From Eopsaltria australis (taxonomy: Eukaryota > Chordata > Aves > Passeriformes > Petroicidae): 64,000 nucleotides of DNA. Location of the stretch: positions 2,749,470 through 2,813,469 of the forward strand of contig JAVTVJ010000132.1 of assembly GCA_034509425.1 (NCBI GenBank), written 5' to 3'. Shown here one piece after another: positions 25,534-36,529 of the stretch. The position numbers and the translations under genes were made by a program. The notes below the pieces were generated by a model. That model made no database searches, was not told where the DNA came from, and was given only the letters and a program-made list of their open reading frames with translations. Numbering within the stretch: the first letter of the stretch is position 1; every line of letters starts with the position of its first letter.

Positions 25534-25756
25534 GGGAAATACTCTTTAAGCATAAGAAAATATTCTTTTTCCCATGAGGGAGGTTTCACACTGGAACAGG
25601 TTGCCCCAATAGGTTGTGGAGTTTCTGTCCTTGAAATTTAAAACCCATCCGGATGCAGTTGTGGGCAGCCTGGCCTGGCTGACCCCACTCTTAGGCTGTT
25701 GGATCAGATCATCGCCAGACGTGCCACACCTCAGTGGTTCTGTGGAAGGATTCTGA
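25534..25756 (+). mobile_element. CR1 LINE 3' end fragment
   Basis: The match covers the CR1 3' UTR: cccatgagggaggtttcacactggaacaggttgcccc, aggttgtggagtttctgtccttg, gcctggctgaccccactcttag, gttggatcagatcatcgccagacgtgcc, and a tail-like cagtggttctgtggaaggattctg. It is more diverged than the copies at 15523 and 19484, so it is probably older. It follows directly on the unexplained tail ending at 25523. Confidence 0.85.
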
Positions 25757-27793
25757 GCTGATTTGACACTTGTATATCTGACCAATTGACCTGCATGCTT
25801 AATCTTTATAAATGTCAGCTCAATTGGCTCACTCTTGGCTGGTGTATAATTTTAATGTAGTCTGAACATATATGAGGATATGTTTTCACTCATTAAAAAT
25901 AAATACAGTTTGAAAAATGTAGTGTTTTCACCTGGATGGAGCAATTTTTTGTCAAGGGGGCTGGAATGTTCATTATTGCACAAATATTCCTACGTCAGGT
26001 ATAGGTTTGCCATATTTCTGATTTTTTTCTTTTCCAGGTAACATATCAGATGCAAGTATATTTGTGACATTTTTATGTAAGCCCTTGGGAGACCTCAGAA
26101 AAGACCTTCAGTAAAAATACCTCGTAAAAGCAAGGAATCAATTACACCAGTAGCTTTCAGCTGACAAACAGTACCCACTGGTTTTCTTCTCTTACTTCAC
26201 AAAATATTTAATGTTTTTAGAGTTTTTGTGTTCAATGGATGTATTTTCTTCATCTGATGTCTAAACAGAGTGAGACCAATAATCTTTTCACCTTTTTATA
26301 CTTTCTGGCTCACTTTGCAATAATTTTCAGTATGAGTTACTGTAACCTGTAAGTTAGGTTAGAGGTGGGCTAGGAAAAGCTACACTGATATATATGAGTG
26401 ATGCAGATGACATTGGGGTCACACAGAATTGCCTCTGATGGCAACTGAACGAGGCCTAGGATAAATGTCTTCTGTCCAGTTTTCTTTTTGGTGATATTTG
26501 GTTGGAAGCTGATGGCCTCAGGGAATAGAATTTTGGATTCTGAGAGCTTTCCAAGTGAATCTGGGAATGTGAAAGATACTAGGTCCTAATTCTTGAACAG
26601 TTCCTGGGATTTGAATTCTTTTTAGCCCAAGGTTGGCCTCATGTTTTTAGAGAAAGCCAAGCTGGTCATTGTAAAGCAATGCAGAACTAAGTTCAGTGAT
26701 GAATTAAATGTTAGAGGAACATCAGGATAGTTTGCTTTAGCTGGGGCATGTTGAAGTGCCTGATTTATCTTAACATATTCATTTGTTAAAGTTTAAGGAT
26801 GGCAGTGGCAAATGAATTAGTTGTAGCACAGCCTCTGCGATTTTAGACAATTAATCTTTCTTGCAATATTTAGAGTGACAATATTCTGTCTGGATAGCTA
26901 ATTCTCTGTCTTCCCACACAAAATCAATTCTGCATTAAACAGAGATAAAAAAAAATCTTTAACTTTTAGTGGGAATTTTGGGAAAGTATGCTGAAGATAA
27001 GGTTATTGTGTTATTCTCCTCTTCAGACTAGGATAGCACCAGTATTTTGAATCTCTGTGAGTTAGAAGGTGTCCCCGGAGCCAGCTGGGTGTCCACTGTG
27101 AGAAGCACGTTGGGTTATGATGATCACATTTTGAAATAAAGAGATGCAACCTGGCCACTGTGGGAAGTTATATCAAGTCTGTGACTATTTCATGGCAGCA
27201 GCTTTTATTAGTAGAAGCTCTATGATCTCAGCATCTTCAACTCAACTACAAGGGGTTGCGAACTAGGAGGAAGCTATAACTGCAGTCTGCAATTGGCTGG
27301 TCTTACACCAGTCTTCTCTTTCATAATAGTGAATCTTCTGATATCAGCTCCCTCTCAAGCCTTTTTGCTCCCTTCAACCCACTCTAACTTTATAATTTGC
27401 CACTTATCCTTTTTTATGATTTTTTTTATTGATGTTGGAGAAATTATACCTATTTAAAGTTGAAGATGAAAGCAACTGATCTAACAATCTCCACCAATTT
27501 CTTTATGGAGCTCTTGCAAGATGCTGCTCAAGGTAGGAATTGAATCTGCTGACTCATATAAATACAGCACTGTCTATTACTGTAGGTGCCAATTGGCACA
27601 AATGGCTCAACTCACCACTGTGGCCTTAATCTGATAGAAATGCTCTGTCAGAGACAGGTGCAGTCAAACAGACAGCCAAATCCCTCACTAGAGAACAGTC
27701 AGGAAACCTCACAGGGGCTTGCCATGCACATCAGACATTTGCAGTTCTTGCACTGAATTTCCTGTTTTCTCCAATATCTCCCGCAAATCCAAT
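25757..27793. other. Unassigned noncoding DNA
   Basis: No gene or assignable repeat was found. An acceptor-like ttttttcttttccag ends at about 26038, with no convincing frame or donor after it. Confidence 0.55.
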
Positions 27794-27964
27794 GACTGCC
27801 CAGGGAGGGGGTAGAGTCACTGTCCCTGGGGGTGTTCAAGAAAAAGCTGGATGTGGCACTTAGGGCCATGGCCTAGTTTACAAGGTGGTGATGGGACAAA
27901 GATTGGACTTGATGATCTTGGAGGTCTTTTCCAACCTAAATTATTATGTGATTTTGTGATTTTA
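27794..27964 (+). mobile_element. CR1 LINE 3' end fragment
   Basis: The stretch matches the last 170 bases of a CR1: gactgcccagggagggggtagagtcactgtccctgggggtgttcaag, gctggatgtggcacttagggccatgg, gattggacttgatgatcttggaggtcttttccaacc. It ends in a decayed tail, attattatgtgattttgtgatttt. The 5' truncation is sharp. A second tail-like string, ccaacctgaaattctatgaac, follows about 25 bases later (27987-28008). Confidence 0.92.
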
Positions 27965-30055
27965 ACTTTTACAGGTTTATGAAGCAACACCAACCTGAAA
28001 TTCTATGAACATCTACAAAAAAACACCATTTTTAACTGCTGTGGGTGAAAAAATTCCACTGCAGCAATAAGGCTAAGAATTGATTGAGAAAATGACATTT
28101 TGATATCTGAACACCCTACATACTGAGACAGTGCCATGTCAAATATGGGTCTGGTGGTGACACTTCAGAATGCAAATTAAGTAAGTATATGTTCTTGATT
28201 TAGGGAACTGATTCAGAGAAACTGTTGCTCTATTGTTTACCATCTACCATGATGTCAAGAATGTGCCTGTGACACTGAAAAAGCTCTCAGCTGCCTCCAA
28301 AAGGACAAGTTCCACTATCACTAACTTAGGCAAAAAGACAGTGGAAAAGAGATATAAACTTCTTTATTAAGTTTGAGAATCCTATTTTTAACCTGTATAA
28401 TCTTCCTCAAGGGGCACAAACTTGGATGTATTCTTCAAACACAGTGACAGATGCATTTGTCCAGACTGCTCAAAGGCAGTTATCTTACTGTCCTTGTTGG
28501 CCAACGCTGCAGCTTTTCTTAATGCCAAATAACAGAGTATTTATTGAAAAGCTGTTGATATTGAGGACCTAATCAGCTTTACAAGCAGGACAAGATGAAG
28601 ATGGTGTTTGTGATTTATTAGCTGAAACCAACATACAAACCAGCATAACAAAGAATGTAGCATGTAACTATCCTAAGACAAGTACTGCATTCATTAGCCA
28701 TCACCAGACAATGACCTGTGTAGCTGACACCACTGCTTCAGTTACTAAGATTTACAGGTTTTAATAGAGTTCACACATAGTATGTGTCAGATAAAAAGCC
28801 TGGCAAAATGGTAATTGTGTGTTATTCTTGGCTGGATTACTGTCCTGTGTGTAAGGCACAGGACTGGGACTGAGGCATTGTATTAATTTTCATTCTCTCT
28901 TATGTTCACCAAAATAGTTAAAGGCAGATTATTTACACTCTTTAGGCTTGTTTCCTCATTTGTGACATAAGAAAAATTATACTACTACTATCAGGAGTGA
29001 CAGGAGGTTAAACTAACATTGCTGAACAAGATTGAATTGCAGTATGTAAATACAAAATACTGCTGTCATTCCACAAACAGAAAATCTTCTGGGTTATGAA
29101 ATATTTTTGCATTTTCCTCTCTTGTACAACCTGCCAACTTCATAACATTGTGAGAGTTCTAAGGTCAAGCTATACTCCTTTACTCCCCAGTGATGAGGAG
29201 CTCAATCAGCATGGGATAGAATTGAATGGATCATCATTTTGTGGTCTTTTAAGAACATTTATGGGAAAAGCCATTTCTAGAACTCCAAAGAATTTTAGAA
29301 AACACAAAATCCTAGCAGTCTAGAAATATTCTACTGATATAAAGGAAATTAATGGTCTTATTTTTAAAATTTATATATTTTAACATAGTGGTTCAGACGC
29401 AACCCCCTGCTCAGAAATTCTCTAGAGCTGTGAGATATATCAAGGAAAAAATCAGTCTATACTTTCTCTGTTTCCTTATAATGCTCATTCCTTGAGCATT
29501 TTGCATGTTGATTTGTATTAAAAAGCGGGCTTTGTTGAAGCTAAAATACCTCCTTGATTCTGTAAAAGGAAGCACTAAAATCATATGAAAAATTAATTTG
29601 GGAGTTAACCCATAAAAAATTAATTATCTAATCATAGGTTTAGAGCAAAGAATCTGGAATAGTCACTAGAGATGTTCAGGTAGGTGGCTTATGCTCTCAT
29701 CATGTAAGTACATGAAACTTGACTGCTTAACTTGTGGTGCTGTCCTGTACCAGAAACAGGTATTGGATCAGCTGGATCCTTAGTCTGACCCAATGCAGGA
29801 ATTACTATCTCCTTATGGATGGACCTGAAGGTAAACTTGACTTTAAACTTTTATTGCTGACGTTCATCTGTCCCAAACGTACACTTTACCTTTACAAAAG
29901 AAAGAGAATTCTTGTCCTTATCTCTTCAGGAATGTGTATTAAACTCTGAGATACCACCTGCTATTGGAGGTTTTTCTTCTGGTTCAGGAAGAAACTGCAC
30001 AAATTTGACCTATGGTTAATTGACGAGTTGTGGGAGTTGCCTGTGCCAATGCAAG
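27965..30055. other. Unassigned AT-rich noncoding DNA
   Basis: No recognisable gene or repeat apart from the small tail-like string at 27987-28008. The 75-codon plus frame at 29096-29323 has no known motif. Confidence 0.55.
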
Positions 30056-30334
30056 TCACATGAAACAAAGCCCCAGTAACAAAAGACAGAAAGAAGAGCT
30101 TACCCTGAATGTATCCCAAGGCACGAGACAGACCAGCTTCCACTTACCTTGTTTGGGAATTTTTGTAGCCACAGTCCCTCTCTTTGGCCTGGAGAAAGCT
30201 GGTGTGGCTGTCAGCTGTTCCCTGCGTGAGCCTGCCTCAGTCAGCCACCCTTGGCATGGCACCACGGCTGTATCCACCTTCCCACGGAGCCTGGGGTGTT
30301 CCACCCAGGGTGAATCTATTAGAAATTTGACCAC
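30056..30334 (-). other. GC-richer exon-like segment with perfect donor on the minus strand
   Basis: The segment is richer in GC and in CpG than its surroundings and is open on the minus strand from about 30334. At 30146-30151 the minus strand reads caag/gtaagt, a full match to the vertebrate 5' splice-site consensus, so a possible exon would end at 30148. The frame before it reads, in part, VEHPRLRGKVDTAVVPCQGW and TPAFSRPKRGTVATKIPKQ. I recognise no domain. No strong acceptor is visible upstream (about 30330), so a first exon or a noncoding transcript is as likely as a coding one. The plus strand also carries a 137-codon frame (30030-30443) through the same DNA. Nothing here is proven. Confidence 0.2.
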
Positions 30335-31029
30335 CAGGTGGCATAAAAACTATGTAAAATATCACAGAGGTGCTGCAGATATAATACAATTACCTCCTTT
30401 TAAGAATATTCAAATACTTTGTGATCTTAGCTATCAACTTTGAATATTATTGTTTTAAAAGCAACTAATGGCTTTTAAAAGTCTTTAATTTGCAATATAT
30501 CCCATAAGAAAGAACCCATATGGGGCATTAATTACTTAGCTTTTAAAATCACATTTTATCTTATTCATGTTTTCTTCATGTCAAACCAAATAACTTCATG
30601 GATAGAAAGGAAGAAATTATATTTATTTGCATAGAAACACAAGCAACCATTCTTAAGAAGTAAGTTTAAAATCAACTATTATCCATGGTTGAAAACACAT
30701 TTTATGAAACTATCTCTAAGCTATAATATAACTTCCAATGTAACAATAGAAATTTGTTCTATTATAATGAAATCAGTTCCTATGTTCTTACTACAGGAAA
30801 AGAAAATAGCTTTTTGGCACAACAGAAAGGCAAAGTGTTCAGATGTGTTATTGGCAAGAAAACGGTGGGCTTGGGGTGGCAGACCAATCCTGCAACGAAG
30901 ATAAAGATTTTCCTACAATGAGATTCTTGATAGAATTCCATGTAGGTTTTTGGGATCTTTCCCACTTTGGTTACATGGGCAGGATGTAAGTGTTGAAAAC
31001 AAATTCCCACAATGACACACATACTCTAT
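30335..31029. other. Unassigned AT-rich noncoding DNA
   Basis: No gene or recognisable repeat. Confidence 0.55.
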
Positions 31030-31565
31030 TATATTATACTCCATTATATTCTTTTTGCAAATCTCCTTAACTTCTGTTCTTTCTCCTTCTGCTTTCTTTT
31101 TTCACTTGATCCTCTCCTCTGCCCTGCTGGAGGTCCCCTTAGCTCCCATTTCATAGTTTTGACTATAGTTTTAAATTATGCCACTGAGAAGTCAGAACTT
31201 GTCTTTTTAATCAGCTTTTCTGCCTTGACTTCCTTTCATGCCTTACTTTCTCTTCTCTGCTTTTGAGCTTTGATTATTTTCATGATCTTGTCCTGACACA
31301 CTGGCTACTCCTGTAGTATCTTATTTGGAGCCCTTTGTTTTCTCAACCTTGTTAACACTGTTTTCCTTGAATTTCTGTTTTAAGTTACTTTCTCTTTTAA
31401 TTTCCAATATTAATACTTTATTTATTTTATACTCTTCTGTCATTTCTGCTACAAGTTGTTTAATCTATTCAGCTTTTGTCTCGACCTCATATTTCTGTAT
31501 AACCAACAACCAAACTTAACACCTTCCCCTAGAATTCCCTCCTCCCCCTTTCTTCTTTGTCACCA
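31030..31565. repeat. Pyrimidine-rich tract (plus strand)
   Basis: Over more than 500 bases the plus strand is dominated by T and C, for example ttctgttctttctccttctgctttc, gatcctctcctctgccctgc and aattccctcctccccctttcttctttgtc. It is not a clean tandem repeat. Hydrophobic short frames on the plus strand here (Phe/Leu/Ser-rich) follow from the composition. Confidence 0.6.
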
Positions 31566-34500
31566 TTAAGAATTTGTAACAGATTAGTTTAATCCATCTA
31601 TCATTCATGTCTGATACACTGCTGGATTAGTGTAGAAAATGTAGTATGAAAATTGCTTGAAGCTTTGTAAGTGGAATGAACTGTTTTGAGGATGGCACCT
31701 TCAGTCTAGACTGATTGCAGAGAAAAATATGATATATGGTTAAAGGTTTACAATAGAAGCTCTTCCGAAGGTGAAGTTAATCCAAATAAAGATAAAAAGA
31801 CATCCTGTGTAATGTATATTGTCTATTTTCACTTTCAGGAAAATCCATTTGCAGACTTTTCTGTCTGCAAGAACCAAAATAATTGTTCTGAAGGCATGAA
31901 GGTCTCAGAGAATGTGGTTCCTGCGAGACTCAGAAAGATTTAATGGCATGTCAGAAGCCCATGAAGTGGCAGAGGTGCCTCACAGCAGTGACTGTATCTC
32001 TACTTTCCTTGCTTCCAATGGAGCATAGGGTGGGGCATGCAAGGGAAACACAGTTCTTCCTGGTGCTCTCTAATGAAGTCCAGATGGACATCCTTGAACT
32101 CAATTCTCAAGCTCAAGATTAGGCATGTTAAATAGATCTTCTCTTCTGATGTGTTCCTCCCAACAAGAGTTGTTCTACTCAGGTACTGGAGTTCTGTTCT
32201 GATGGGAAACTGTAGTTAGACAGAAAATTGAAATGAGCTCTAGCCTCTAAGAAGAGATGGTAAAAGAAGGGAGCTGGCTAGAACTGCTCAAAAGATAGGA
32301 TTGTAACAAGTCCCAGTAGAAATGTACAGCGGACTCTGGGTACCGATTACTTTCCATTGACAAGAATAACACTTTAACAGCCCTAAGAGATACAGCACCA
32401 CTGTTTTACATGCCTTTCACACAAAAACTGCAGGAGCTACTTTTTCCCCATCAGCTAACAAGACTATATTGTTTGTTCCTTCTCTTTTTATGGCCTATCT
32501 GATGCCAGTGGTCAGTGTTGGGCTTCTCACTTTCACCTGAGTTCTATGGGCAAAGACAGATCATTTGCTGTTAGCATTGTAAAGCATTGCATATTCCTAG
32601 GACATTGTAGAAATAATAATGTTGATTCATCAGGTGTCTGGAAACACACTCAGAAGTGATTCTTCTTTTTATTTGCTTATTCTTTTTATTTTATTAGATC
32701 TTTGGGATCAATAAAAGCAAATGTTTAGTCAGAGCTAAACACACACACAAAAAAAATACCATCATTTCTTTCATATACTAGGTGATGAAAAACCTCAGTG
32801 GGAGCTTGGGCACACTAAAGGGACTAACATCAGTTAAAATAGATTTTCTAACACCTCAATACAATGTGCAGTCATATGTACATTACTCATGGATAACATT
32901 TTGCTCATGTCTATATATGTCACAGCATTAACAAGGGTGTATGAAAGTATTGCATCTGATAATCAGTCCTTCAGGTTTCATGTTTCCAGCACTAAAAATA
33001 TAAAAGAAATGGGAATTGAAAGTTGTACATTGTTGCAGGTAGTTTGCCATATTGTATGACTGTGATGTCCAGGACTGTTCTGCTCAGCTGACAGCAACAG
33101 CAGCATTACAAGTGAGCTCATGCTGGAAGCCCTAGGTCTGGTGCTGTGAGAAGCAGGGATCCCTCATTAGCTCTACACAAGCCAGCACTGACACTAAAAG
33201 CTGTGAAAGTGGGTCAGGGCTATGTTCACTCCACAGGCACTAACTCAAAGACAGGTTTCATATCCTCAGAGCAGACCTGCATTGATGTACAGGCATCACT
33301 TAGAAAGTCTGAACTGCTTCACAGTGAGTAGGTAAAGGGACAGCACTGTTTTCTGCTGGCTCAGGTACCTTCATTTCTACAGCAGTCAGACTCCAAAGAG
33401 TTCTTCTTCATATTTGCTTTTGCCTTATTTTATGCTATGGGCAAATCTTTTACCCTACTTAACCCCAAACCTCTTATTATTAGACAACCTGGCCTTTTAA
33501 TATTCCTGTTTTACAGATATTAAATACCTACCATTCTCATTAAAAAGCAGCTAAAAACAGTTTAGTAGTAGTTTGGTCAATTATGTTTTCTCCTTGGAGA
33601 CAGGCCCTCTCTTCAGTTTTTTCTGTCAGATCTTCTGTCTGCCTGTGTGATACATCTGGTAAAAGAAAGGCCAGAATTTATAAACAAATTTTGTCTCGTG
33701 GACCTTAACAGTGAAGAAAACTAGATATTTAAAGAGTTTTGAAGATAATTACTTCTTAGTACTTATTTTTCTCTATGTACAAGTCAATGTTCGGCACAAA
33801 AAAAATGTAACAATATTTTACATTTTTCTGTGCGTCCTTCACAAAGCCACTCAACTGAGGGGTGAACTAGATGATGTAGTACAATTTTGAGGTATTACAG
33901 TTTTGTGTAAGTGGACACTGTCCACCTGAGCAGCTCTACCTTACTGTTTTCTCTTCCAGGCTCGTCTGTGGGCAGCTCACACCTTGAGACAGCTGAAGCT
34001 GCTGCCTGCACCTCACAGGGATGGGTGGTTTGCAGCAATGATCCCTTTGCAGAAAAGGATCCTCAAAAGCAGAAATAGCAACAACTTTGAGAACAGTGCC
34101 TGTTGTTAATGACGGATGAAAGACAGATCAGAGGGGTAATCAGAGAAGGATCTTCATTAAATTCCCTTCTGCTCACTAAGATGGACAACATGAACTTCTC
34201 AAAGGTGATTTCCCTGCTTACTGTAGATTTTTCCTTCTGAAAGGAAATTAGACAAATAAAACTTGTAATGTGTCCCTTGCATTTTTGTTTCAGCTGTTGA
34301 TGGTCTGTTTTACTCTTATAGCTACTTTTCCCCTCACTCAAAATAATTTTGGAATAGATCCTACATTTCAATGGCATGCTGTTTCTTTCACACTTTTAAT
34401 AGTGTCCATTTGATTTCCATGGAAGGATTCTTTCCACAGTTTCTAGCAGCAGATATTTTTATAGTATAAGGAGCTTTGCTTTCATTAGCCCTTAGAAATG

Positions 34501-36229
34501 AATCCTTGTCATTACCTTATATAGCAAAATTAGAAACAAGCTGTATCAGTTACTTTGCTTCACACAAATGTGTATCTACAATTCAACTAGAAATGTTAAA
34601 ATTCAGTTTTTGAGAAAAAAAAACCACCCCAAACTGCTTTTCTAATCTAAGTTTTTTTTGGAGAAGTTCAAAAAGCTTTTCATAAAGTAACTGAAGTTCC
34701 ATGTTCTAAACATTTTTGTTAAGAATTTAAAACTGATTGGAATTGAAGTAGACATGGAAATATTTCATGGAAACTGCAAGAAATATTTTGCAATATTTTA
34801 AGCAGTCATACAGTCATATATGACTGTAATACCAGAAGAGATTATTATGATCAGTCAGTTCAACTGTGATGTAGAACATACTTTTCACAGTATGTGCATC
34901 AAAGTATTTTTTTCTTTGACCTACCAGTCTTTTAGCCAGAGCTTTTCACACATAATTTGTTTTTCCTTTAACATGACACCCCCAGTAGTTAAATACACAG
35001 TAGTGAAAACTCATCCAATCAATGAACAGTAGATTTCTTCTAGCAGTTGCTGTTGAACATCCTGCCTACCTGCTCATGGGGAAAACCCTACTATTTTATC
35101 AATGTCAGTTATCAATAAATCACTGCTCATTCTTTTTTTTTCTTTCTCCCTTTTTATTTTCTCTCTCCTAATGTTTGCTTTCTTTCAGAGGCTGTTATTT
35201 TAAGTGATGAAACTCTTGCATGTGATTATCAGCTTGTGTCATCATTGGGCTAAGACAACGTTTTGTCTCAGACTGATGAAAGCAATGCACCATCCTGTCC
35301 TTGTCCAAAGAAGCTCCATCAGCAATACAGTTCCTTGCCTCCTCAGGGTCACATCAGTGACCCCAGAGCTGCATCAAGAGCTGTTCCTGGTGGGCAGACT
35401 GGGCTGGTTAGAGGAGTCCAGGCTGCTCCATTGCTGTTAGAGCACACACCTGATAGACACCCATGTGGCACAGGGAAAGGACTGCACGTTCAGAATCCTG
35501 TGCACAACAGACTTGGGCATGGAAAAAGATTATACCTGTCACATCTCTTGAGATTACTTTTGTGCAGCAGAAGAAAAAAGGGAGGATAATCACCGAATGA
35601 CAGAATGACATGTGTCCTAGGATGGGAGGAATTACTCTGTAGAAATGCTTTTTGGTCTTTCTGTTAAGTGTCAGTGATAAACTTGAACTACATGTCTTTC
35701 TTTTAGATGTTAAAATTATAGGAAAAAAAATGACATCAAAACGTGTCATCTTTCCAGTAGATGAAGTGAAGAAAAAAGCATTGTGATACATTATAAGAAA
35801 ATATCCCTTACTTTCCAGCTGGCAGGAGCAGCTTATTTAACTGTATGAGATTTTTCATTGTTTGCAGTGTAATCAGAATTTGAATAGAATTCATTACTTT
35901 TGAAACCTGGAAGCAACAAATCAGAATATGAAATATTATTATTAAATAATACATGTAAAGGTTAAATAATATGTGTAAAGAAGCATTACCCTATGAAAAG
36001 CAAATATTTAACAGAATTTGCCCTTAGAGGCATGTATGCTTCACAAAATATCTGCCTACCTGATGAGAAAATATCTTCATAATTTTCAAGTTACAAAATC
36101 GTGCAGTATCACTTTTCAATACAAAACACAGAAATTAAACCATTTTACAGCTCTTCTAAAGTTTCTCAGCTGTATTTCATCCTTGTAGCTGAGACTGTCT
36201 CAACATTTTCTGTCATTTGCTATTAACAG
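31566..36229. other. Unassigned noncoding DNA with several acceptor-like sites
   Basis: No gene was recognised. Notable items are an acceptor-like tactgttttctcttccag ending at 33959, a long pyrimidine tract ending in cag at 35188, a 20-bp perfect palindrome at 34809-34828, and an imperfect 20-bp tandem duplication (ttaaataatayrtgtaaag) at 35942-35980. A string at 35588-35605 (ataatcaccgaatgacagaatgac) faintly resembles a reverse CR1 tail. Confidence 0.5.
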
Positions 36230-36529
36230 GTCTCTCAGCATGTGATCTTTTAATGGCCATCTTCTTCTTAAGTCTGTGGTTAAGCATGACAGAAGCAGAA
36301 TTTCACTGTTATAATGCAAAGAAACTTAAAAGAATAAATTTTGAGCAGTCTGGTTATCACATAAAGGAAAAAGAGAAGGTCTATTTAGCTGGTACAATCA
36401 GGAGGAATGTAAAGCTCCCACGCCTGCCTTCAGTAATTGATGAAGTGGGTCAGTGACATTTTACAGGGATGCGATTGAATTGCACCCTTGAGGATAAATA
36501 GCACATAAACTTTTTCTGCCAGCTCTTTG
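36230..36529 (+). other. Exon-like segment holding a 67-codon frame with a signal-peptide-like start
   Basis: A possible acceptor (ttttctgtcatttgctattaacag) ends at 36229. A donor-like cttt g/gtaagtt follows at 36530, giving a 300-base segment. Inside it an ATG in a fair start context (ttaatggcc, 36253) opens 67 codons that end at a TGA at 36454-36456. The first 15 residues (MAIFFLSLWLSMTEA) are hydrophobic and end in a plausible signal-peptidase site. The rest is hydrophilic and Lys/Arg-rich, with one Cys (FHCYNAKKLKRINF, LPRLPSVIDEVGQ at the end). I recognise no family. It could be a small secreted peptide, part of a noncoding transcript, or chance; frames of this length are common. Confidence 0.2.

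Noticed and set aside
30030..30443. 137-codon plus-strand frame as a protein gene
   Set aside because: It has no recognised motif and extends into AT-rich sequence. The minus-strand donor makes that strand a better, still weak, candidate.
31012..31519. Hydrophobic Leu/Phe-rich plus frames
   Set aside because: They arise from the pyrimidine-rich tract, which gives Phe, Leu and Ser codons.
35588..35630. Reverse CR1 tail (ataatcaccgaatgacagaatgac)
   Set aside because: Only about 20 bases look similar and no 3' UTR block follows.
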